From NCBI GenBank assembly GCA_019115845.1, contig DXCU01000065.1, positions 1-64,000 on the forward strand: a DNA stretch of 64,000 nucleotides, read 5' to 3'. Shown piece by piece: positions 8,880 through 16,802 of the stretch. Position numbers and translations under genes: made by a program. The notes below the pieces were generated by a model that saw only the letters and a list, made by a program, of their open reading frames with translations, was not told the origin of the DNA and made no database searches. The stretch comes from Candidatus Rubneribacter avistercoris (GTDB lineage: Bacteria; Actinomycetota; Coriobacteriia; Coriobacteriales; Eggerthellaceae). The stretch's first letter is position 1; each line of letters begins with the position of its first letter.

Positions 8880-10508
8880 GTGGCAGCATCCGACAACGAC
8901 CGGGCTTCGGCCGGCGCAAGCGCCTCGCCCGCAGGCGGGGCGGAGCGCATCATGGTGGAGCCCGGAACCGCCTCAAGCGGTCCCATCAGCATGCCGCTTG
9001 AGGCAAGCGACCCCGAGCCGCGCAAGCGCTCGTTTCTGAAGTGGGGAAACCTCACCTACACCACGCGCGTCACCATGGCGTTCGCGTTCATCGCGGCCAT
9101 GACGGCGCTCGTGGCCATTGGCGTGCTGTCGTTTGTGTGGGAGCAGCACTTTCAGTCCTACACCCAGGAGAACATGAAGCGGTTGGCCCAGTCCACGGCC
9201 AACAACATCGCCGAGGTGTATCAAAACACCGGAACGCTTGACGACCAGGAAGTGCGCAACCTGGCAAGCTATTCGGCCCGGCTGACGAAGGGCGCGGGCG
9301 TGCGCGTGGTGGACAACCTGAACGACCAGGTGATATTCGACTCCACCGCAGTGAGCATCGACGGCAGCGGCGAGGTGTCCGGCCCGGACGGGTCGGGTCC
9401 GAAGAAAACGCTCGCCCCGCCGGAATCGTCCATGGCGTATTCGCTCATCGTGTCCGACGGCGTGGCGGTGGGATCCGTGCAGGTGTGGGTGCTGGGGTCG
9501 GAGGCGCTGCTCACCTCGGTTGACGAGCAGTTCCGCGACAACTCGTACCAGGCCATGGTGTTCGCCACGGTGCTGGCCATCGTGCTGGCGTCGTGCATAG
9601 GCTTTTTGTTCGCGCGCGCTTTGGTGAGCCCCATCAACCGCATGACCAGCACGGCCAAGGCCATCAAGGAAGGCGATCTGTCGGCGCGCACCAAGCTGCA
9701 CGGCGAGGACGAGATAGCCCGCCTGGGAGAGACGTTCGACCAGATGGCCGACTCCATCGAGCGCGACCGCGAGCTGGAGCGCCGTTTGACCACCGACGTG
9801 GCGCACGAGCTGCGCACGCCGCTCATGGCCATCCAGTCCACGGTGGAGGCCATGGTGGACGGCGTGTTCGAGGCCGACGAGGAGCGCCTGGAAACGGTGA
9901 ACTCCGAAGTCCAGCGTTTGAGCCGCCTGGTGGACGCCATCTTGAAGCTCTCGCGCTTGGAGAACCGCTCCACGCCCATGAAGGAGGAGATCGTGGACGT
10001 GGGCGAGCTTATCGCCAGCATCGTCGCCACGCACGAGGCGTTCGTGGCCGACTCGGGCCTGACGCTTTCCTACGAACGCGAGCGCGATGTGCGGGTGCTC
10101 GGCGACGCCGACATGATCCGCCAGGCGGCCGCCAACCTGGTGTCCAACGCGGTGCGCTACACGCCGGAGGGCGGGCGCATCTTCGTTCGGGTGAAGAAGG
10201 GCGACCTCATGGCGTCCATCGAGGTGGAGGACACGGGCATCGGCCTTTCGCCCGACGAGGCGAAGATGGTGTTCTCGCGGTTTTGGCGCGCCGATGCCGG
10301 ACGCACGCGCGAAAGCGGCGGTTTGGGCGTGGGGCTTGCCGTGGTGAAGGAGATCGTCGATCGGCACAACGGCTGGGTGCAGGTGGAAGGCGCCAAGGGC
10401 AAGGGGGCGTGCTTCACCATCCATATCCCCCTGTACAACGACGAGGGGCAGCAAAAGGGGCCGAAAGCGCAAAAATCACGTGGAAAGTCCCGCAAAGACC
10501 AGAAATAA
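8880..10508 (+). CDS. Membrane sensor histidine kinase
   Basis: A 542-residue kinase. It has a cytoplasmic N-terminal tail, a first membrane helix (about 62-84), an extracellular sensing region (about 85-220) and a second membrane helix (about 222-245). A HAMP linker (about 246-298), a dimerisation/phospho-acceptor domain with His309 in DVAHELRTP, and a catalytic ATPase domain follow. The ATPase domain has an N-box (AANLVSNAVRYT), a G1 box (VEDTGIGLS) and a G2 box (GLGVGLAVV). The long frame starts at GTG 8880 with a weak ribosome site. An ATG at 8952 preceded by GGAG is an alternative that would trim 24 residues without touching any domain. It should phosphorylate the adjacent OmpR-type regulator. 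The basic C-terminal tail (last about 20 residues) is unusual. Confidence 0.92.
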   Translation: MAASDNDRASAGASASPAGGAERIMVEPGTASSGPISMPLEASDPEPRKRSFLKWGNLTYTTRVTMAFAFIAAMTALVAIGVLSFVWEQHFQSYTQENMKRLAQSTANNIAEVYQNTGTLDDQEVRNLASYSARLTKGAGVRVVDNLNDQVIFDSTAVSIDGSGEVSGPDGSGPKKTLAPPESSMAYSLIVSDGVAVGSVQVWVLGSEALLTSVDEQFRDNSYQAMVFATVLAIVLASCIGFLFARALVSPINRMTSTAKAIKEGDLSARTKLHGEDEIARLGETFDQMADSIERDRELERRLTTDVAHELRTPLMAIQSTVEAMVDGVFEADEERLETVNSEVQRLSRLVDAILKLSRLENRSTPMKEEIVDVGELIASIVATHEAFVADSGLTLSYERERDVRVLGDADMIRQAAANLVSNAVRYTPEGGRIFVRVKKGDLMASIEVEDTGIGLSPDEAKMVFSRFWRADAGRTRESGGLGVGLAVVKEIVDRHNGWVQVEGAKGKGACFTIHIPLYNDEGQQKGPKAQKSRGKSRKDQK

Positions 10509-10538
10509 CCCGCGAAATAGACGATAATGCGTACCGTG

Positions 10539-10623
10539 GAGGCGGCTGCGCAGAGGCGCGCCGCAACGCCGAAGCGCGTCCTTCCGACCGCTTCGCTCGG
10601 AAGTGCCGGCGCGCAGCCGCCTC
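10539..10623. repeat. Nested inverted repeat (cruciform-like) upstream of purC
   Basis: The outer arms 10539-10551 and 10611-10623 (GAGGCGGCTGCGC and its complement) pair over 13 bp. They enclose a second hairpin, CTTCCGA/TCGGAAG, at 10581-10587 and 10597-10603. It lies between the kinase gene and purC and could terminate the former or fold in a purC leader. No purine riboswitch core was recognised. Confidence 0.6.
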
Positions 10624-10664
10624 GATCTGCGCGCTGCCGTTGAAAGAGCTACGAAAGGACCGTC

Positions 10665-11543
10665 ATGACGGGGATCGACATCAAGCCCGACGCGCAAGGC
10701 AAAGTGCGCGACCTGTACGACCTGGGGGACAAGCTGCTGCTGGTGGCGACGGACCGCATTTCGGCGTTCGACTACATTCTTGAAGACGAGATTCCGCACA
10801 AGGGCGCGGTGCTCACGCAGCTGTCGTGCTTTTGGTTCGAGCTGTTGGACGGCGTGGTTGAGAACCACCTGATCAGCGCCGACGTGGCCGACCTGCCCGA
10901 TCAGTTCAAGCCCTACGCGGACTACCTGCGCGGCCGCTTCATGCTGGTGAAGAAGGCCGACATGTTCCCCGCCGAGTGCATCGTGCGCGGATACCTGGCC
11001 GGCAGCGGCCTCAAGGAGTACCAGAAGCAGGGCACCGTGTGCGGCATCAAGCTGCCCGGGGGCCTGGTGAACTCCTCGAAGCTGCCCGAGCCCATCTTCA
11101 CGCCGTCCACGAAGGCCGAGATCGGCGACCACGACGAGAACATCAGCTACGAGCGTTTGGTGGAGATCATCGGCGAGGACGACGCGTCGCAGCTGCGCGA
11201 CCTTGCGATCAAGGTGTACACCGTGGCGCGCGACCATGCATCCGAGCGCGGCGTGATCATCGCCGATACGAAGTTCGAGTTCGGGCGCTTGGGCGGCAAG
11301 ATCATTCTGGCCGACGAAGTGCTCACGCCCGACTCCTCGCGCTTTTGGCCGGGCGACGAGTACGAGGCGGGCAAGGACCAGCCCAGCTTCGACAAGCAGT
11401 ACGTACGCGACTGGCTTTCCGCCAACTGGGACCGTCAGGGCAACCCGCCGCGCCTGCCGCAGGATGTCATCGAGCGCACGAGCCAAAAGTACATCCAGGC
11501 TTACGAGCTCATAACCGGACGGACTTTCGTTCCGTTTGCCTGA
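10665..11543 (+). CDS. purC: Phosphoribosylaminoimidazole-succinocarboxamide synthase
   Basis: A 292-residue cytosolic enzyme of de novo purine synthesis that joins CAIR and aspartate using ATP to give SAICAR. Family hallmarks are [10 protein letters not shown] near the N-terminus (ATP-binding loop), [21 protein letters not shown], and TKFEFG followed by [14 protein letters not shown]. Length fits the eukaryote-like/actinobacterial form. The ATG at 10665 is preceded by GAAAGGA. purL lies 1 kb downstream on the same strand with one small gene between, so these form a partial purine cluster. An imperfect hairpin follows the stop. Confidence 0.96.
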   Translation: MTGIDIKPDAQGKVRDLYDLGDKLLLVATDRISAFDYILEDEIPHKGAVLTQLSCFWFELLDGVVENHLISADVADLPDQFKPYADYLRGRFMLVKKADMFPAECIVRGYLAGSGLKEYQKQGTVCGIKLPGGLVNSSKLPEPIFTPSTKAEIGDHDENISYERLVEIIGEDDASQLRDLAIKVYTVARDHASERGVIIADTKFEFGRLGGKIILADEVLTPDSSRFWPGDEYEAGKDQPSFDKQYVRDWLSANWDRQGNPPRLPQDVIERTSQKYIQAYELITGRTFVPFA

Positions 11544-11589
11544 CGGCAGCCGCAGCGCCTTGCTGCCGCGAGGCGTCAAGGCGCCCGCC

Positions 11590-11648
11590 TTGCCGCTTTA
11601 AGCCCTGCTCCGCAGCTCAAAAGGCCGCTTCAAGGGCTTGAGCGGCAA
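11590..11648 (+). terminator. Imperfect hairpin after purC
   Basis: TTGCCGCT...AAGCCCT (11590-11606) pairs with AGGGCTTGAGCGGCAA (11633-11648) apart from a one-base bulge and mismatch. No T-tract follows, so this may be a weak or factor-assisted terminator. Confidence 0.4.
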
Positions 11649-11782
11649 TCCGGGGCACTTTGGCGCTTTTCGCTGGCGCTGGCGGGCCCGGGGGTTTGCG
11701 AGCTTGCTTTCAGCCTGCGGATTCGCCCTTCGGCTTGCGAGTTTTTGAGTATTGGACCTACGAGTTTTCTGGAGAGAGCAAC

Positions 11783-12502
11783 ATGTCCCAGCGCAATCCC
11801 CTGAACGATCGCTACCAAACCGACGAGCATCGCGGGCAGACGCGCAAAAGCGCCGCGTCGGTCAAGCCCAAGACGAAAGCCGCCTCGTCGGTGCGCGTGC
11901 AGCCCACGGAAAAGACCAAACAGCAGAAGAAGGCCGAGCAGAAGGCCGCCCGCGCCAAGCAGATGGAGCTTGACCGTCGGTACTACAATCCGCCGACCCC
12001 CGAGTACAAGCGTCTGCGCAAGGTTTGGTGGGGCCTGCTCATCGCCGCCATCGTGATGACGGTGCTCTCCTTCGCGGGCCGCTCCTTCTTGCCGGAGACG
12101 GTCACGTACGTCACGCTCGGCCTGGCGTACGCGTGCATCATCGGTGCGCTCTACGTGGACTTTTCGAAGATCCGCAAGGTGCGTCGGGCCTATCAGGAGG
12201 AAATGTCCAAAAAGAAGTCCAAAGAGCAGCGCGCCCTGGAAAAGCAGAGGAGGGCTGCCGAGCGCGAGGCCGACCAGAAAACGGCCGAGGATCTTGAGAA
12301 GACGAAAGAGGAGCTGAAGAAACGGCGCTTGTTCGGCAGCGGTTTCAGTTTGAAGAGGGCCGAGAAGGCGAAGGCCGAAGAGCAGGCCGACAAGGCGGGC
12401 AAGGCCGACGGGGCCGATGGGGGCAACGCGGTGCTCGAGCGTGCCAAGGCCAGCGCGAAGAAGGCGTCCGGAAAGGCCGAGGGGCAGGATTCGACCAAGT
12501 AA
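11783..12502 (+). CDS. Small membrane protein with long charged coiled-coil tail
   Basis: 239 residues, family not recognised. The N-terminal 75 residues are basic and polar. Two adjacent transmembrane helices follow (WWGLLIAAIVMTVLSF and VTYVTLGLAYACIIGALYV, about 92-140). The last 90 residues are Lys/Glu/Ala-rich and predicted helical, with EEMSKKKSKEQRALEKQRRA-type heptads, so probably a coiled coil. I start it at ATG 11783 because GGAGAGAG sits just upstream; an upstream ATG at 11660 adds 41 residues without a ribosome site. It lies between purC and purL, with purL starting 10 bp after its stop, so it is probably co-transcribed with purL. Eggerthella-type genomes carry similar trailing membrane proteins, but I cannot name a role. 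Confidence 0.7.
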   Translation: MSQRNPLNDRYQTDEHRGQTRKSAASVKPKTKAASSVRVQPTEKTKQQKKAEQKAARAKQMELDRRYYNPPTPEYKRLRKVWWGLLIAAIVMTVLSFAGRSFLPETVTYVTLGLAYACIIGALYVDFSKIRKVRRAYQEEMSKKKSKEQRALEKQRRAAEREADQKTAEDLEKTKEELKKRRLFGSGFSLKRAEKAKAEEQADKAGKADGADGGNAVLERAKASAKKASGKAEGQDSTK

Positions 12503-12512
12503 AGGGGGAGGC

Positions 12513-15500
12513 ATGGTTTCCCGCGTCTATGTTGAGAAAAAACCGGGCTTCGACGTGGAGGCGCAACAGCTTCGCGCCGAATTGCGCGCCGTTGTCGCGG
12601 AGGGGCTCTCGCCGCTTGCCACGTTGCGCGTCATCAACGTCTACGATGTGGAGGGCATCGATGACGACTTGTTCGAGCGCTGCATACCCACTGTGTTCTC
12701 TGAGCCCCAGGTTGACACGGCGAGCCGCACGTTTCCCGTGGAGGGCGTGCTCATGGGTTCTGCCGGCAGCGACCGCGGCGTGGTGGCTCTGCCCAAGAAC
12801 GTGGCTGTGTTCGCCGTGGAGGCGTTGCCCGGCCAGTTTGACCAGCGCGCCGATTCCGCCGCCGAGTGCGTGCAGCTTATTTCCCAGGGCGATCGCCCCA
12901 CGGTGCGCTGCATGAAGGTGTACGTGTTCGAGGGCGCGGTGTCGGACGAGGCGCTTGCGGCCATCAAGCACTATGTGATCAACCCGGTGGAATCGCGCGA
13001 GGCCTCGCTTGCTTTGCGCGACACGTTGCAGATGGAACAACCCGAACCCGCCGATGTGGAGGTGCTCGAGGGCTTCCTGCAGCTGGACGAAGCGGGGCTG
13101 GCGGCGTTTCTGGACGCGCGCGGGTTGGCCATGGACCTGGCCGACATCGTGTTTTGCCAGCGCTACTTCGCCGAGGAAGGGCGCAACCCCACCATCACCG
13201 AGATCAAGATGATCGACACCTACTGGTCCGACCACTGCCGCCACACCACGTTTGGCACGCAGCTCGTTGACGTGCAGATAGACGACGCCGCCGTGCGCGC
13301 CGCCTACGAGCGCTACCTGGACATGCGCCATGAGCTGGGTCGCGACGAGAAGCCGGTGTGCCTCATGGACATGGGCACCATCGGCGCGCGCTGGCTGAAG
13401 GCCAAGGGCGTCATGACGGGCGTGGACGAGTCCGAGGAGGTCAACGCTTGCACGGTGAAGTGCACGGTGGACGTTGACGGCGAGAACCAGGACTGGCTCT
13501 ACCTGTTCAAGAACGAGACGCACAACCACCCCACCGAGATAGAGCCCTTCGGCGGCGCGGCCACCTGCGTGGGCGGTGCCATCCGCGACCCTTTGAGCGG
13601 GCGCAGCTACGTGTACCAGGCCATGCGCGTGACGGGCGCGGCCGACCCCACGGTGCCGGTGAGCCAGACCATTCCCGGCAAGCTGCCGCAGCGCAAGCTG
13701 GTGACCACGGCGGCTGCGGGCTACTCGTCCTACGGCAACCAGATTGGCCTGGCAACGGGCCAGGTGAACGAGCTGTACCACCCCGGTTACGCGGCCAAAC
13801 GCATGGAGATTGGCGCGGTGGTGGGCGCCACGCCGGCCAGCCATGTGCGGCGCGAGACGCCGGCCCCGGGCGATGTGATCGTGCTGCTGGGCGGGCGCAC
13901 GGGCCGCGACGGCATCGGCGGGGCCACGGGCTCTTCCAAGGCGCACACCGCCGGCTCGCTTGAAAGCTGCGGCGCGGAGGTGCAAAAGGGCAACGCGCCG
14001 GTGGAGCGCAAGATCCAGCGCCTGTTCCGTCGCGGCGAGGCGTGCCGCCTCATCAAGCGCTGCAACGACTTCGGCGCCGGCGGCGTGTCGGTGGCCGTGG
14101 GCGAGCTGGCCGACGGCCTGCTCATCAACCTGGACCGCGTGCCCAAGAAATACGACGGCCTGGACGGCACCGAGCTTGCCATCTCCGAGAGCCAGGAACG
14201 CATGGCCGTGGCGCTGGCGGCAGAGGACGTGGAGGAGTTCTTGGCGCTGGCACGCGAGGAGAACCTTGAGGCCACGCCCATCGCCAAGGTCACCGAGGAG
14301 GCGCGCGTGCGCATGACGTGGCGCGGGCGGACCATCGTGGACGTGAGCCGGGAGTTCCTTGCCAGCAACGGCGCGCCGAAAAGCCAGCATGTACGGGTGC
14401 CCGAGCAGGGGGTGCGCGAGCTTGCATGGAAGAACCCCCTGGCCAAGGCTGTGCTGGGCAAGGTTCTGGACGCCGCCGACGCCCGCGTGTCCACGCTGCC
14501 CGACGTTCCCGGCTGCGGCGACGACACGGTGGAGGCGGGACTGCGCACGCTGCTGACCGACCTCAACGTCTGCTGCAACAAGGGCTTGGCGGAGCGCTTC
14601 GACTCCACCATCGGCGCGGGCACGGTGCTCATGCCTTTCGGCGGCGCCTACCAGCTCACGCCCGCCCAGGCCATGGCGGCAAAATTCCCCACGGATGGCG
14701 AAACCACCACGTGCAGCGGCATGGCCTGGGGCTTCAACCCTTACCTCATGGAGGCCGACCAGTTCTGTGGCGCGTACGCCGCAGTGGTCGAGAGCGTGGC
14801 GAAGCTCATTGCCTCGGGGTTCGCGCGCGCGGACATGTACCTGACGTTCCAGGAATACTTCGAGAAGCTGCGCGACGATCCCGAGCGTTGGGGCAAGCCC
14901 GTGGCGGCGGTGCTCGGCGCGCTCATGGCCCAGGTGGATTTGGGCGTGGGGGCCATCGGCGGCAAGGATTCCATGAGCGGGTCGTTCGAGGATTTGGACG
15001 TGCCGCCCACGCTTGTGAGCTTTGCCACGGCGGTGGGGTCGGTCGAGCACGTGACGTCTCCCGAGTTCAAGGGCGCGGGGCATCGCGTGCTGCTGGTGGG
15101 GCCCGATTGCGGCTCGTCCGACCGGCTGCCCGACGTGCCAAGCCTGCTTGAGGCGTTCGACCTGGTGGAGCGCCTGATTCGCGAAGGCGCGGCGCTTTCT
15201 GCATCCGCATTGAGCTTTGGCGGTTTGGCTGAGAGCGTCTTCAAGGCGTGCGTGGGCAACCGCGTGGGCATCGCGCTTGACGGAGACGTGTTCGATCACG
15301 ACGGGCCGGATCTGTTCGAGCACCTGTACGGCAGTTTCCTGGTGGAGCTGGCCGACGGCGCGGAGGTGCCCCGGCCGACGGGCGCCGATGTGTGGGAGAT
15401 CGGCGTGACGACCGAGGCGTACCGGCTTTCCATCTGGGATGAGACGGTGGACCTCGCGGATGTGCAAGAGGCGTGGGAGCATGCGCTGGAGGACGTGTTC

Positions 15501-16403
15501 CCGTACCGGACCCCTGCCGAGGAGCGCGAGCGCGCAAAGGCCGTTGAGGCCGTGTCCTTCACGGCGGCGGCTCCGCTTGTGCGCAGCGGCGGTCCCCTTG
15601 CGCGGCCGCGCGTGGTCATTCCGGTGTTTCCCGGCAACAACTGCGAGTACGACAGCGCGCGTGCGTTTGAGCAGGCGGGGGCTGTGGTGGAGACGTTCGT
15701 GGTGAACAACCTCACGCCCGATGCGGTGGCTGAGAGCACCGCCGAGCTGGCGCGCCTCATCAAGGGCAGTCAGATCGTCATGATTCCCGGCGGCTTCTCC
15801 GGAGGCGATGAGCCCGACGGCTCGGCGAAGTTCATCACGGCGTTCTTCCGCGCCCCGCAGGTGACCGAAGCCGTGCGCGACCTGCTGCAGAACCGCGACG
15901 GGCTGATGCTGGGCATCTGCAACGGCTTCCAGGCGCTCGTGAAACTGGGCCTGGTGCCCTACGGCGACATTCGCCCCATGGACGAGGGCTGCCCCACGCT
16001 CACGTTCAACGGCATTGGCCGGCACCAGAGCCGTCTGGTGCGCACGCGCGTGGCATCCAACCTCTCGCCATGGCTTTCCCGCTGCCAGGTTGGAGACATC
16101 CACACGGTGCCCATCAGCCATGGCGAGGGCCGTTTCGTGGCCTCGCCGGAGCTGTTGTCGCAGCTTGCGGCGAACGGCCAGGTGGCTGCGCAGTACGTGG
16201 ATGCGGCGGGCGCGCCGTCGATGGACCTTTCCGTGAACCCCAACGGCAGCGTGCTGGCTATCGAGGCCATCACCAGTCCCGACGGCCGCGTGCTCGGCAA
16301 GATGGGCCACAGCGAGCGGCGGGGTTGCGGGCTGTACAAGAACGTCCCCGGCAATACGTTCCAGCCCCTGTTCGAGGGCGGCGTGAGCTACTTCGCCGAT
16401 TAG
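12513..16403 (+). CDS. purL: Phosphoribosylformylglycinamidine synthase, single-chain with glutaminase domain
   Basis: A 1296-residue enzyme converting FGAR to FGAM with ATP and glutamine. The order is an N-terminal PurS-like and linker region (about 1-220), two AIR-synthase-like halves (about 220-990), and a class I glutamine amidotransferase domain from about residue 1031. MIDTYWSDHCRHTTFG marks the large single-chain subfamily found in Clostridia and Actinobacteria. The glutaminase has PGGFSGGDEPDG, the nucleophile Cys (about 1136) in LGICNGFQALV, and HGEGRF. I start it at ATG 12513, preceded by GGGGGAG. No separate purQ or purS is needed. A GC-rich hairpin follows the stop. Confidence 0.96.
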   Translation: MVSRVYVEKKPGFDVEAQQLRAELRAVVAEGLSPLATLRVINVYDVEGIDDDLFERCIPTVFSEPQVDTASRTFPVEGVLMGSAGSDRGVVALPKNVAVFAVEALPGQFDQRADSAAECVQLISQGDRPTVRCMKVYVFEGAVSDEALAAIKHYVINPVESREASLALRDTLQMEQPEPADVEVLEGFLQLDEAGLAAFLDARGLAMDLADIVFCQRYFAEEGRNPTITEIKMIDTYWSDHCRHTTFGTQLVDVQIDDAAVRAAYERYLDMRHELGRDEKPVCLMDMGTIGARWLKAKGVMTGVDESEEVNACTVKCTVDVDGENQDWLYLFKNETHNHPTEIEPFGGAATCVGGAIRDPLSGRSYVYQAMRVTGAADPTVPVSQTIPGKLPQRKLVTTAAAGYSSYGNQIGLATGQVNELYHPGYAAKRMEIGAVVGATPASHVRRETPAPGDVIVLLGGRTGRDGIGGATGSSKAHTAGSLESCGAEVQKGNAPVERKIQRLFRRGEACRLIKRCNDFGAGGVSVAVGELADGLLINLDRVPKKYDGLDGTELAISESQERMAVALAAEDVEEFLALAREENLEATPIAKVTEEARVRMTWRGRTIVDVSREFLASNGAPKSQHVRVPEQGVRELAWKNPLAKAVLGKVLDAADARVSTLPDVPGCGDDTVEAGLRTLLTDLNVCCNKGLAERFDSTIGAGTVLMPFGGAYQLTPAQAMAAKFPTDGETTTCSGMAWGFNPYLMEADQFCGAYAAVVESVAKLIASGFARADMYLTFQEYFEKLRDDPERWGKPVAAVLGALMAQVDLGVGAIGGKDSMSGSFEDLDVPPTLVSFATAVGSVEHVTSPEFKGAGHRVLLVGPDCGSSDRLPDVPSLLEAFDLVERLIREGAALSASALSFGGLAESVFKACVGNRVGIALDGDVFDHDGPDLFEHLYGSFLVELADGAEVPRPTGADVWEIGVTTEAYRLSIWDETVDLADVQEAWEHALEDVFPYRTPAEERERAKAVEAVSFTAAAPLVRSGGPLARPRVVIPVFPGNNCEYDSARAFEQAGAVVETFVVNNLTPDAVAESTAELARLIKGSQIVMIPGGFSGGDEPDGSAKFITAFFRAPQVTEAVRDLLQNRDGLMLGICNGFQALVKLGLVPYGDIRPMDEGCPTLTFNGIGRHQSRLVRTRVASNLSPWLSRCQVGDIHTVPISHGEGRFVASPELLSQLAANGQVAAQYVDAAGAPSMDLSVNPNGSVLAIEAITSPDGRVLGKMGHSERRGCGLYKNVPGNTFQPLFEGGVSYFAD

Positions 16404-16408
16404 GCTGA

Positions 16409-16448
16409 CAGCGGCGCGCGACGCTCGCGAGGGTGCTGCGCGCCGCTG
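16409..16448 (+). terminator. Probable purL terminator hairpin
   Basis: CAGCGGCGCGC (16409-16419) pairs perfectly with 16438-16448 across an 18-nt loop, directly after the purL stop. No T-run follows. The rest of the 400-bp gap up to 16802 holds a promoter for the next gene and no supported gene. Confidence 0.5.
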
Positions 16449-16685
16449 CTCGAGGCGGCGGGGCGGATGCGCGCTCGCGTGCGTCCCGGCGCCTTTGCCT
16501 GCATGCGGCTGTGACGCTTCGAGGGCCACGAAGGGCGGGGCATCTCGCCGAGGAGCATCTTGGGGGAAGGGGGCGTTCGGGCGCAACGGGCGGGAGCGGT
16601 GCGCCGCTAATCGGCGTGGTCAAGCGAGCCGTTCGGGTAAAATCTTGTAATGCCCTAGGAAATATATTGTTTAGGCAGGACCCTG

Positions 16686-16715
16686 TTGTCGAGACACCCT
16701 TTCAGCTGGTATCAT
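16686..16715 (+). promoter_or_regulatory. Sigma-70-type promoter of the M6 protease gene
   Basis: TTGTCG (16686-16691) and TATCAT (16710-16715) are spaced by 18 nt. The expected transcript start is near 16722, giving an 80-nt leader to the ATG at 16803. Confidence 0.5.
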
Positions 16716-16802
16716 GACCGAATTGCAAGAATAGACGAGCTGTGCGGTTGGGCGATGGCGAGGTGCCCGATGCCACAGCAGACGCCATGAGGAGATTGCA
16801 TC

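Noticed and set aside
12345-16586. A 1413-codon minus-strand open frame opposite purL
   Set aside because: It is the antisense shadow of a GC-rich gene: His/Arg/Ala-rich low-complexity translation, no ribosome site, while purL has full family motifs.
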